Shown in pieces: positions 24,612 through 33,070 of a stretch of 34,407 bases of DNA. Made by a program: the position numbers and the translations under genes. Source of the DNA: Nanobdellati archaeon (lineage in GTDB: Archaea; EX4484-52; GLR71); contig JAHYJO010000014.1 of assembly GCA_019429125.1 (NCBI GenBank), forward strand, positions 10,335 through 44,741, in the 5' to 3' direction. Numbering within the stretch: the first letter of the stretch is position 1; each line of letters opens with the position of its first letter. Under the pieces are notes generated by a model. It worked only from the letters and a program-made list of their open reading frames with translations, was not told where the DNA came from and did not search any database.

Positions 24612-24617
24612 AGGTGA
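24612..24617 (+). promoter_or_regulatory. Ribosome-binding site that points to an AUU start
   Basis: AGGTGA, complementary to the archaeal 16S 3' end, is followed after six bases by ATT at 24624. The same six-base spacing separates AGGTGA and ATG at 31508-31520. Confidence 0.55.
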
Positions 24618-24623
24618 AAATTT

Positions 24624-26021
24624 ATTGCAAAAGAATATGATTTAATAATTGTGGGTGCAGGAACCGCAGGTTGTACCTGTGCAATCCGTGCTGCGCGCAA
24701 AGGTTTAAATGTCGCAATCATTGAACGAAAAGAAAAAAAGAAGATAGGCGATAAAGTCTGTGGTGACTTAATAGGTTACGACCTTATAACCTGGATAAAA
24801 GATACACTTAACCTTGATTATTCAAAAAACAAATCAATAAATTATATAATTGATAACGTTAACACTTATTCTCCTAACAAAAAAACTGTCATGAAAACCA
24901 AATACAAATGCGCAATGATAAATCGTCACAGATTCGGTCAGAATCTCTTAAAAGACACCTTAAAAGAAGGATGCAAACTATATGATGCAACCATCTGTGT
25001 TGAACCCATAATTAATGATAATTTTGTATGTGGCATAAAAGTACGAGATGCTAAAACTGGAAAAACATCTACTCTCAATTCAAAAATTGTGGTTGATGCA
25101 AGCGGTGCAATACCTGCACTTAGAAATAAAATCAAGTTGAACAATTCTCATATAGATACAGTTATAGATGAATCTGATGAATCTTTCTCCTATCGTGAGA
25201 TACGCAGACTGAAAAAACCTTTAGACGACCCAAAGACTGCAAAAATCTTCATGTCTGGAACCTATGCGCATGGTGGATATTATTGGTATTTTCCAGAATC
25301 TAAAGACATAATCAACATAGGTATCGGTATACCACGAGATAAAGAGACTTACAAGTTAAAAGATATGCTAAAAACTATAATGGATAATGACTCAATATTT
25401 AAAGATTCTACAGTTATTAGTGCGGGTGGTGGTATGCTTCCTACAAGAAGACATTTAGACTCACTTGTAGCAAACGGTTTCATGTTTGTGGGTGATGCGG
25501 CTTCACAAATAAATCCTGTGACAGGTGGTGGTATTGCTCTATCTATGGGTGCCGGTCTCATCTGTGCTGATGTTGCATCTCACGCAATTAAAGAAGATGA
25601 CGTTTCTGAATCGGGCTTATGGAAATTTAATTATCTGTATGGTGGCAGAAAAGACATAAAATGGAAAGAGTTAAATGATTATGTCAATGATGGCGCACCC
25701 AATGCAGCAAGTGATCTTTTGAGGATATTTGCTAAAAATTTAAATGACAAATCCTTAAATTTCGCATTCAAAAATTTCCTAGATGTTACAATGCTTGCAA
25801 AAGTAAGTTATGGTCAAACACATAATCCAAAATTATCACAAAAGATGAAAATAATATTAAAAAGTCTTCCAAGGTTACCTCTTTTAATCAAATTCACACA
25901 TTTAATGAGTCTCATGGACAAGATTAAAAAATTATATATGATTTATCCAAAGACACCAAATGCATTCCCTGAATGGAAAAAGCGCCTTGATATAATCTAT
26001 GATGAGGTGTATAAGATATAA
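24624..26021 (+). CDS. Geranylgeranyl-reductase-family flavoprotein
   Basis: A GGR-type FAD enzyme, likely saturating the isoprenoid chains of archaeal membrane lipids. It has YDLIIVGAGTAGCTCAIRAA (FAD motif), IIERKEKKKIGDKVCGDLIG with the family's conserved Cys-Gly-Asp, GGYYWYFPES, and FVGDAASQINPVTGGGIALS (second FAD motif), near 465 residues. No ATG, GTG or TTG lies before the FAD motif; the GTG at 24651 would remove its first strand (YDLII). The frame is open to 24618 and an AGGTGA site precedes ATT 24624 by six bases, so I take ATT as start (MAKEYDLIIVGAG). Adjacent to the convergent decarboxylase, another lipid gene. Confidence 0.85.
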   Translation: MAKEYDLIIVGAGTAGCTCAIRAARKGLNVAIIERKEKKKIGDKVCGDLIGYDLITWIKDTLNLDYSKNKSINYIIDNVNTYSPNKKTVMKTKYKCAMINRHRFGQNLLKDTLKEGCKLYDATICVEPIINDNFVCGIKVRDAKTGKTSTLNSKIVVDASGAIPALRNKIKLNNSHIDTVIDESDESFSYREIRRLKKPLDDPKTAKIFMSGTYAHGGYYWYFPESKDIINIGIGIPRDKETYKLKDMLKTIMDNDSIFKDSTVISAGGGMLPTRRHLDSLVANGFMFVGDAASQINPVTGGGIALSMGAGLICADVASHAIKEDDVSESGLWKFNYLYGGRKDIKWKELNDYVNDGAPNAASDLLRIFAKNLNDKSLNFAFKNFLDVTMLAKVSYGQTHNPKLSQKMKIILKSLPRLPLLIKFTHLMSLMDKIKKLYMIYPKTPNAFPEWKKRLDIIYDEVYKI

Positions 26022-26024
26022 AAA

Positions 26025-26693
26025 TCATAATAATTTAGTTTTCGCAAGCACAGTATACCCGCCTTTTATCTTATCACCCTCTTTGACTAAGATATTTTCA
26101 ATCTTGGATAAGGGTATTATGACATCTGTCCGTGACCCAAACCTTATCAGTCCTATACGTCCGCCTTTGGGTACTATGTCTCCGATATTGACATTGCACA
26201 CTATACGTCTTGCAATGCTTCCTACCATCTGTATCACATGGATTGATATATCGTTGTTCTTTATGATTATATGATTTTTCTGGTTCTTATCTGCTTTTTT
26301 AAGATATGCAGGGAAAAAGGTTCCTCGATCATATTGCTTGTGTGTTATGACACCTTCAACTGGCGCCCTATTTATATGTACATTTAGTATTGATAAAAAA
26401 ACGACAATGCGCACTGCTGGCTCATTGAGAAATTTTGTGGACTTAAGATACTCTATCCGCTTTATAGTGCCATCTGAAGCTGCAAGTATGCTATTTTTTT
26501 CAATGCATCCATTTCTTACAGGGTCTCTAAAGAACCAAAGTGAAAAGATGGAAAACCCAAAAAATGGCATTGCAAATATCTGATTTATACTGTAATATAT
26601 CAATAATCCTGCCAGTAAAGATAAAAATGATATATAATATCCGTCCTTTGCGATATGTTTTGTAGATATTAACTTTCTTTTATTATGTACTAT
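26025..26693 (-). CDS. asd: Phosphatidylserine/archaetidylserine decarboxylase-like protein
   Basis: A pyruvoyl decarboxylase of the short archaeal Psd type, making (archaetidyl)ethanolamine. It has FFRDPVRN, AASDGTIKRIE, IVVFLSILNVHINRAPVEGVI, QMVGSIARRIVC and the self-cleavage/pyruvoyl site RFGSRTDVIIP (Gly-Ser). The N-terminus has one or two membrane segments. The first TTG (26603) would truncate the N-terminal AKDGYYISFLSLLAGLL stretch that family members start with; the frame is open to 26693 but has no ATG/GTG/TTG there. A GGTGA site five bases before ATA 26693 suggests a non-standard start; ATC at 26654 is the other option. It converges with the GGR gene. Confidence 0.82.
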   Translation of the reverse strand: MVHNKRKLISTKHIAKDGYYISFLSLLAGLLIYYSINQIFAMPFFGFSIFSLWFFRDPVRNGCIEKNSILAASDGTIKRIEYLKSTKFLNEPAVRIVVFLSILNVHINRAPVEGVITHKQYDRGTFFPAYLKKADKNQKNHIIIKNNDISIHVIQMVGSIARRIVCNVNIGDIVPKGGRIGLIRFGSRTDVIIPLSKIENILVKEGDKIKGGYTVLAKTKLL

Positions 26694-27093
26694 TTATCTC
26701 ACCATCTTTTTTCAATCGATATTATTCTTTGTTATATACATATATATATTTTTTTAAAATAATCAATGTCTAAAAATGACAATTATAATTTATCTTATTC
26801 ATTATATATACCCTACTTATGTTTTGATTAAAATTGAACATATGATAATAATTTATAATCCCATTCAATCCGGCACTGTCCATTTTTTGAGTGATTTCAA
26901 ACAAAATGTAGTTAATTAAATACCTTCATTTCTTTTGTAATTCGACGTGAAATGTGTATATTAAATAGATCTCTGCAGGAGTTTATAAACAAACAATATT
27001 TAAAACATATTCAAAATCACTCACTTTTTGAACAGTGCCTTCAATCCCTAAAACATTTAAACTATTCAATTCAATAATCATCAGGTAACGTCA
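26694..27093. other. Intergenic region between the decarboxylase and smc
   Basis: 400 bases. Very AT-rich first half with TATA-like runs (atatatatatt near 26740) for the minus-strand gene, then MITE copy C (26872-27039) with its target duplication, then the short smc promoter segment with catttaaac at about 27054. No gene seen. Confidence 0.5.
26872..27039. mobile_element. MITE copy C, IS6-like ends, 8-bp target duplication (168 bp)
   Basis: The best-preserved copy. Left end ggcactgtccattttttgag and right end ...ctcactttttgaacagtgcc are inverted repeats of ~26 bases with few mismatches. The flanking octamers TTCAATCC at 26864-26871 and 27040-27047 are identical. GGCACTGT-type ends plus 8-bp duplications are the hallmark of the IS6/IS26 family. 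No ORF. It ends ~55 bases before the smc ATG, so it now borders the smc promoter. Confidence 0.88.
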
Positions 27094-29595
27094 ATGGTGC
27101 ACATAAAAAAGCTTATTCTTCACGGTTTCAAATCATTCCAGAAAAAGACAGTCGTACCTTTATACCCCGGTTTCAATGCAGTAATAGGCCCCAACGGTTC
27201 AGGAAAATCAAATGTGATGGATGCCTTGACATTTGTATTGGGACGGAGGAGCCGTGAACTGCGCGCAGGTAGGATGGATCATCTACTTTTCAATGGTGGT
27301 CAAGGTAAAACACCGGCAGATTTTGCCCTAGTTACAATCGAGCTTGACAATTCAGACGGTGAGATCGAAAACCAAGAAGAAACGATAACTGTCACAAGAA
27401 AAGTAAACCGTATGGGTCTTTCAATCTACAAATTAAACGACAAGACGGTTAACAAGAGAGAGATTGACGAGATATTCAAGACCATCAACCTTGACCCTAA
27501 CGGTCATAACATAATTCAGCAGGGCGACATAACTCATGTAATCCAGATGAAACCTAAAGAGCGAAGAGAGATAATAGATGAGATTGCCGGCATAAAAGAC
27601 TACAACGAAAAAAAAGACAAGGCACTGACCGAACTGGCTATGGCAGAGATCAAGCTTAACGAATCAAAGATAGTCCTTGACCAGAAAAAAGTATACATAG
27701 ATAAATTGAAGACTGAAAAAGAGGCCGCAGAAAAGTTCATTGAACTTGAAACCAAACAGGATTTCCTTCTTGCTAGCATTGCCCACTCAAAAGTTGAAGG
27801 CATAAAGAGTGTCCTTGAAAATGTTACAAAAAACCTTAAGGTAAAAGTGGCTGAATACGGCGGGTCAAACAGTAAGGTTGGAAACTTTGACACAGACATT
27901 GACGGCTTTGAGCAGACTTTAGACAAGGTAGAAAAAGAAATATTTGAAAAAAGCATGGACAATGAATGCCGAAAAGAGATAGAAGACATAAATGAGCGAA
28001 TAATCAAACGCGCCGCAAAGATTGAAGGGTTCCATAAAGATATAGAACGTCTTAATGACATGATATCCCGTCTTGACGCTATAAACCGTTCAAAGGCAGA
28101 AGACGTATCCAACCGCTCAGTAAAATCCATACTAGAATCAGGTATAAATGGTGTTTTCGGGAGTATAGGTACACTTATGTCAATAGAAGGTCTGTACCAG
28201 ACAGCAATCGACATAGCTCTCGGCGGTCACGTTAATGATGTTATAGTAGACTCTGAAAACACAGCAATACAATGCATAAGTTACCTGAAATCAAACAACA
28301 TGGGTCGTGTACGGTTCTTGCCTATTCCAAGGCTCCGTGGACACACAGCTTCAGCAAAATCAGAGATTGCGCAAAAGATGCCCGGAATAATCGACTACGC
28401 ATTGAATCTCATTGATTATGAACCTAAATATGACATAGCTTTCCGTGAAGTGTTAAAAGACACACTCATTGCTGAGTCATCTGACGCTGCAAGAAAAGTC
28501 AAGGGTTTGCGCCTTGTAACATTAGAGGGCGACCTTTTTGAATCGGGTGGCGCGATAGTCGGTGGAAATACAAAAAGTTCTGGTACTACACAAAAACACG
28601 GTGCTGATATGTCAGCAATCCTTAACTATGAAAAAGAAAAAGGTAATGCTGAATTAGAAGTAAGGATGCTCAAAGAAGAGATAGGCGAACTAAACATTGC
28701 TCTTAATACCAAGAAAAAAGACATGGATACAAGTTCCGACGACATACAGAATCTAGATAAGAAAAGGCAGGACCTGAAAGAGAAGATATCAAAGATTAAA
28801 GATAACAGAAAGACAATCTATGAGCAGAACATCATGCTCCAGAGCGAGATTGAAGACTTACGTATCAGGAAAGCCAGGCTTGATGCAGAGCTTGAGAACC
28901 TTCTGTTTGCCTATGAAAAATACAAAGACCGTACCGACCTGAAAAAAGACGACCCAGAAGTGCTTCAGATGGGACTGAGAAAAATTGACCGTGATATGCG
29001 CGCACTAGGTCCTGTCAACCAGAAAGCGATTGAAGAATATAATGTGTTTGCTCAAGACTTTGACGATTTCAACGAAAAAGTAGAAAAGCTTGCAGAAGAA
29101 AGAAAATCAATAATATCTATGATTGAAGATATTGAGAACAAAAGACGAGATATATTTAGGGTAGCCTTTGAGAAAGTTGCAGAAGATTTCACACAAGTCT
29201 ATGCTGATTTAACAGATGGAAAAGCCAACTTGCGTCTTGAAGACCCCAAAGACATAGAGTCCGGACTAATAATTGAGGCAGAGCCTAAAGACAAGAAACT
29301 ATTGAGTATAGACTCACTTTCAGGCGGGGAAAAGACAATGGCTGCAACTGCATTTTTGTTCGCGCTCCAAAAATTTAGCCCTGCCCCGTTCTATATCCTT
29401 GACGAGATTGATGCAGCCCTTGACAAAAAAAATTCAGGTACAATAGGCGAGCTGATAAAAGAATATTCAGGCAATTCACAATTCTTAGTAATCTCGCACA
29501 ATGACGTCTTGGTCCACAACGCATTCAGAGTATATGGTGTATCAATGCAAAAGGGCGCATCCCAGATTGTCGGTGTTGAACTGGAAAATAAATAG
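27094..29595 (+). CDS. smc: SMC chromosome-segregation ATPase with shortened arms
   Basis: The ATPase of the SMC-ScpAB condensin. N-terminal head: GFKSFQKKTVV, Walker A GPNGSGKSNVMDAL (32-45), QQGDITHVIQMKPKERREIIDEIAGI. Coiled coil about 170-345, hinge about 345-490 (GVFGSIGTLMSI, ALGGHVNDVIVD, GRVRFLPIPRLRG, GGAIVGG), returning coil about 500-690, then C-terminal head: signature LSGGEKTMAATAFLFALQ (742 onward), Walker B FYILDEIDAALDKKN, LVISHNDV. All functional motifs are present, yet the protein has 833 residues against ~1150-1200 for usual SMC. Both arms are shorter by a similar amount (~170 residues). AGGT lies a few bases before the ATG. Confidence 0.93.
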   Translation: MVHIKKLILHGFKSFQKKTVVPLYPGFNAVIGPNGSGKSNVMDALTFVLGRRSRELRAGRMDHLLFNGGQGKTPADFALVTIELDNSDGEIENQEETITVTRKVNRMGLSIYKLNDKTVNKREIDEIFKTINLDPNGHNIIQQGDITHVIQMKPKERREIIDEIAGIKDYNEKKDKALTELAMAEIKLNESKIVLDQKKVYIDKLKTEKEAAEKFIELETKQDFLLASIAHSKVEGIKSVLENVTKNLKVKVAEYGGSNSKVGNFDTDIDGFEQTLDKVEKEIFEKSMDNECRKEIEDINERIIKRAAKIEGFHKDIERLNDMISRLDAINRSKAEDVSNRSVKSILESGINGVFGSIGTLMSIEGLYQTAIDIALGGHVNDVIVDSENTAIQCISYLKSNNMGRVRFLPIPRLRGHTASAKSEIAQKMPGIIDYALNLIDYEPKYDIAFREVLKDTLIAESSDAARKVKGLRLVTLEGDLFESGGAIVGGNTKSSGTTQKHGADMSAILNYEKEKGNAELEVRMLKEEIGELNIALNTKKKDMDTSSDDIQNLDKKRQDLKEKISKIKDNRKTIYEQNIMLQSEIEDLRIRKARLDAELENLLFAYEKYKDRTDLKKDDPEVLQMGLRKIDRDMRALGPVNQKAIEEYNVFAQDFDDFNEKVEKLAEERKSIISMIEDIENKRRDIFRVAFEKVAEDFTQVYADLTDGKANLRLEDPKDIESGLIIEAEPKDKKLLSIDSLSGGEKTMAATAFLFALQKFSPAPFYILDEIDAALDKKNSGTIGELIKEYSGNSQFLVISHNDVLVHNAFRVYGVSMQKGASQIVGVELENK

Positions 29596-29870
29596 AGACA
29601 AATAAATTAAAATCTCATATCTTTTTGATTTTTGTTCTGATTTGACAAAGTTATATTTATTTTGCGTTTTTTGAGATGTTTTATGCACTGAAGATTTAAC
29701 CACTCAAAAATAAATCAAGACACAAATCCTATTTTATGAAACCAACAATCCGTATTGGAAAACAATAAGATAAAAAATATTACATCATAACTCAAAACTA
29801 AGCATCCCCTTTCCTTGATTATGCTCACGATAAAAAGACATTTTATCTAAAACAAAAAATATAAAACCTA

Positions 29871-31223
29871 TCAATAACTAACTTTTTTTCCCACAAGAAA
29901 CTTACGCAACACAAAATACCCAACAACTCCAGAGACTATGTACGCGATTGACATCCCAATAAATATACCTTGAATCTCAAACATGTAAGACCCAATATAT
30001 ACGAGAGGTACATACAATATAAACATCTGAAAGACTGTAAGTGCAGCGGCAATCATTGGTTTGTTCAGCACATTAAGTGTCATTGTAGATATCATAAACA
30101 CACCATAGAACGCATAGCTTACAGGTAATATGTAAAGGAACATCACAATAGTTGATATGACTTCAGGGTCGCTACTGAAAATACCAGCAATTGGTCCACC
30201 TATCAAACCTAATACTGCAACCATCAGAACTCCCCAAAAGAGAGACAGACGATTACTGTAACTTATGCCTTTACTGACTCTTTCTTTCTTTTTAGAAGCC
30301 CAATTTTGTCCGACAAAAGGTCCGAGGACTGATGAAAGCGCCATCAGTGCTGCAAGCGCAAAAAATTCAATACGTGTTGCAACACCAAATGCTGCAACAG
30401 CTTTAGTCCCATAAGTTGCGATGATGCTGGTCGCAACACCGAGTGCGACAGGCACTATCATGCGCGTGAGTGATACAGGTATCCCAATATAAAGTATTTG
30501 TTTCCAAGATTCAACCATATGTTTGAACGATGGTATCTTAAAACAAATCATATTTTCACGATAGTGAAGTACCCATAACGCAAAAATCAATGTGACTGCT
30601 CGCGCAATTACGGTGGCGATTGCAGCTCCTGCAATTTCAAGGCGCGGAAATGGTCCGATACCAAAAATAAGCAAAGGGTCAAGAATTACATTTGCAATGA
30701 CTGCCACAAGCATTATCATGCTCGGTGTCTTCATATCTCCAGTTGCACGTATGGCACTGTTTCCTACCATAGGCACTATGACAAAAAGTACTCCAATATA
30801 CCATATATTCATGTATTCCTTAACAAGAGGCAATATAGTTGGGTCTGCGCCAAGCAGACCAAACAATAGTTCAGTTGTGAGAAGTCCAATTATTACAAAT
30901 ATTATAGTTAACAAAAAAGATAGTATGAGTGTGTCCGTAGTGAGTCTTTTGACTGTGTTTTCATCTCCATTGCCGATAGCTTTTGATATGACTGCAGATG
31001 CACCTATGCCTATTCCTAAAGATACACTTACAACTACCATGATTACAGGAAATGTAAAACTTAATGCTGCAAGTTCGTTAATACCGAGCTGACCTATAAA
31101 GAATGTATCTACAATGTTGAATGCGACCATGCCAACCATGCCAATCATCATAGCAAGCGTCATATTAACGATTGTCTTTCCGACAGGTCCTTTTGTAAGA
31201 ATTGCTTTTTTCTGTTTCTTCAT
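29871..31223 (-). CDS. MATE family efflux transporter
   Basis: A 450-residue polytopic protein of the multidrug and toxin extrusion family, probably a Na+- or H+-coupled exporter in the cytoplasmic membrane. Twelve hydrophobic segments can be followed. Family hallmarks include the N-terminal TIVNMTLAMMIGMVGMVAFNIVDTFFIGQLGINELAALSFTFPV and the second-half repeat RIEFFALAALMALSSVLGPFVGQNWASKK. Closest by pattern to the archaeal/DinF-NorM-like branch; the substrate cannot be told. Alone on its strand, with the divergent DUF5679 gene upstream. Confidence 0.92.
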   Translation of the reverse strand: MKKQKKAILTKGPVGKTIVNMTLAMMIGMVGMVAFNIVDTFFIGQLGINELAALSFTFPVIMVVVSVSLGIGIGASAVISKAIGNGDENTVKRLTTDTLILSFLLTIIFVIIGLLTTELLFGLLGADPTILPLVKEYMNIWYIGVLFVIVPMVGNSAIRATGDMKTPSMIMLVAVIANVILDPLLIFGIGPFPRLEIAGAAIATVIARAVTLIFALWVLHYRENMICFKIPSFKHMVESWKQILYIGIPVSLTRMIVPVALGVATSIIATYGTKAVAAFGVATRIEFFALAALMALSSVLGPFVGQNWASKKKERVSKGISYSNRLSLFWGVLMVAVLGLIGGPIAGIFSSDPEVISTIVMFLYILPVSYAFYGVFMISTMTLNVLNKPMIAAALTVFQMFILYVPLVYIGSYMFEIQGIFIGMSIAYIVSGVVGYFVLRKFLVGKKVSY

Positions 31224-31507
31224 AGTCTGTCACGTTCAGATGTATAGAATTATTTATATATTATTTAAATGTTTCTTAAATATAATGAGGTCATTCAGTT
31301 AATCTCAATTTTTCAATCCTTAACTATCTGTATCTGAACATTGCCACTGTTTTTGTGTGCTCAATACATCCTCATTGTTTTTCATATTCTCAAACAGTTT
31401 AAAGGGATTATATCAAATTCCAGATATCTTTATAATCCTCATATTCATCTCATAACTCATAAAATTCCCCTATACCTATATATACTCATAGTAAACCATT
31501 ATCAGAT

Positions 31508-31513
31508 AGGTGA
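31508..31513 (+). promoter_or_regulatory. Ribosome-binding site of the DUF5679 gene
   Basis: AGGTGA(T), fully complementary to the archaeal anti-Shine-Dalgarno sequence, six bases before the ATG at 31520. It fixes the start of this very short gene. Confidence 0.7.
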
Positions 31514-31519
31514 TATCTT

Positions 31520-31660
31520 ATGGTAGAAGCTTATTGTATGAAATGCAAAGAAAAACGAGAAATGAAAGATTCCGAAAAAGTAACAATGAAAAACGGAAGA
31601 CCTGCAACAAAGGGAACATGTCCTGTTTGCGGAACAAAGATGTTTAAAATTGGCGCATAA
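31520..31660 (+). CDS. DUF5679 zinc-ribbon protein (46 aa)
   Basis: Reads MVEAYCMKCKEKREMKDSEK, then VTMKNGRPATKGTCPVCGTK and MFKIGA. Two CxxC pairs (CMKC, CPVC) form a single zinc ribbon. The VEAYCMKCK start and the NGRPATKGTCPVCGTKMF core are those of DUF5679, a small conserved archaeal (and occasionally bacterial) family of unknown function; a role in nucleic-acid binding is inferred from the fold. Strong AGGTGA site and a TATA-like element ~45 bases upstream. Confidence 0.9.
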   Translation: MVEAYCMKCKEKREMKDSEKVTMKNGRPATKGTCPVCGTKMFKIGA

Positions 31661-31757
31661 GGTCATAAATACAAACATCCATAATCAACTTTTTTATTTT
31701 TTTATTCTCTTTCCAAAAACCCAAACACATAAATACCTGTATTGCGAATAATTCCTT

Positions 31758-32843
31758 ATGTCATTGAACGAGACTATTTCTAATTATATAACAACTGTTA
31801 TAGGTTCATCTCCTTTTGGAATCGAATATTCATTTATTGTTGCAATAATAATACTTTTTGCATCTTTCATCCTTGCCCTGATTATTGATTTCATATTTGA
31901 GAAGATTTTTAAGAGGATTACTGCAAAGACAAAATTCGAATTTGATGACCTTTTAATCTCTGCCCTAAAAAGACCGATTTTCAACACAGTCCTTCTTACA
32001 GGCACATACATTGCTCTTGAAATCATATATTTTTCAGGTAAAGGTCTTGTATTGATGGACAACATCCTGCTTTCAATTTTGATTTTTATCTGGATTTTTG
32101 CAGCAATAAAAGTCAATAAGATACTTTTTGAGAACATAATTCCTAAAATCACTGCAAAGACCAAAAGTGATATGGATGATGAGATTCTTCCATTAGTGAA
32201 AAGTATAACTACTCTAGTATTGATTTTTATAGGTATCATGATTCTTATGAAATCTGTCTGGAACTTTGATATAACACCTATTCTTGCATCAGCTGGTGTC
32301 TTAGGTTTTGCTGTAGCTTTTGCAGCAAAAGATGCAATCTCACAGCTTTTTGGTGGTATCTCAATATATTTTGATAAACCTTTCAAGAAAGGTGACAGGA
32401 TAGAGATAGGTGTGGGCGAAATAGGAATTGTTGATGAGGTAGGATTAAGAAGCACAAAGATACGCAATTTCTACAATAACATGATAATAATACCAAACAG
32501 CGTGATTGCAAACAGTAAGATAATAAACTACAACTATCCAAACGCGAAGATGATGGTAAAGGTCATGATTGGTGTGGCTTATGGTTCAGATGTTGCTAAA
32601 GTGAAAAAAGTTCTTTTAAATATTATAACTTCGATAGAGAAAGTACTTGACACTCCTGCACCCAACATAAGGTTTGACAATCACGGCGAATCAAGTCTGG
32701 ACTTTGCAATAATCATGTGGATAAGGCATCCAGAAGATAAGATGTCAATCATAGATCAGGTAAATACAGCAATCGACAAAGAATTCAAAAAGAACAAGAT
32801 TGACATACCATTCCCTACAAGGACAATAATCAGCAAGAAATAA
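31758..32843 (+). CDS. MscS-family mechanosensitive channel
   Basis: 361 residues. Hydrophobic segments lie near residues 22-45, 73-95, 97-118 and 150-168; the pore helix ILASAGVLGFAVAFAAKDAISQLFGGI is followed by the beta domain (KPFKKGDRIEIGVGEIGIVDEVGLRSTKIRNFYNNMIIIPNSVI) and the alpha/beta C-terminal domain (VGVAYGSD-like IGVAYGSDVAKVKKVLLNI). This is the canonical small-conductance osmotic-release channel pattern. It follows the DUF5679 gene by ~100 bases and is likely transcribed on its own. Confidence 0.93.
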   Translation: MSLNETISNYITTVIGSSPFGIEYSFIVAIIILFASFILALIIDFIFEKIFKRITAKTKFEFDDLLISALKRPIFNTVLLTGTYIALEIIYFSGKGLVLMDNILLSILIFIWIFAAIKVNKILFENIIPKITAKTKSDMDDEILPLVKSITTLVLIFIGIMILMKSVWNFDITPILASAGVLGFAVAFAAKDAISQLFGGISIYFDKPFKKGDRIEIGVGEIGIVDEVGLRSTKIRNFYNNMIIIPNSVIANSKIINYNYPNAKMMVKVMIGVAYGSDVAKVKKVLLNIITSIEKVLDTPAPNIRFDNHGESSLDFAIIMWIRHPEDKMSIIDQVNTAIDKEFKKNKIDIPFPTRTIISKK

Positions 32844-33070
32844 ATGATTTTTTCTTAATAAATATTTTAGTTAATATTTATATAATTTTTTAAAGAGTGT
32901 TATTTATAATTCAAAATATGATATGTATTGTTGAGTATATTAAACTCGACTTTAGGACTTGATGGTTTTTAAACCACTTCTGATTACTGCTGTTATTGAT
33001 TTTCTATAGGAAATCTGGCTACGAATTAGACACATAACTATATATACTTGCTCGACCCATATAATATTAT
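32844..33070. other. Leader region of the transposase gene
   Basis: 227 AT-rich bases. A TATA-like taactatatatac at about 33036 lies ~30 bases before the transposase ATG. A 14-base palindrome TGGTTTTTAAACCA occurs at 32963-32976. The left end of the insertion sequence should lie here, but I cannot fix it because the right end is outside the window. Confidence 0.4.

Noticed and set aside
24651-26021. GTG at 24651 as the start of the GGR-family gene
   Set aside because: It would cut off the first strand of the FAD-binding fold; the AGGTGA site and open frame point to ATT at 24624.
27600-28214. A 204-codon minus-strand open frame inside smc
   Set aside because: Antisense of the coiled-coil region; Ser/Phe-rich reverse complement of Lys/Glu codons.
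29596-29870. Possible further MITE copy between smc and the MATE gene
   Set aside because: It contains gcactg and a ttttttgag/ctcaaaaa inverted pair, but the ends and interior do not align with the three supported copies and no target duplication is visible.
31341-31526. 61-codon plus-strand frame between the MATE and DUF5679 genes
   Set aside because: No ribosome-binding site, hydrophobic AT-driven composition, overlaps the start of the DUF5679 gene and its promoter.
31784-32467. A 227-codon minus-strand open frame inside the MscS gene
   Set aside because: Antisense shadow; the plus strand shows full MscS motifs.
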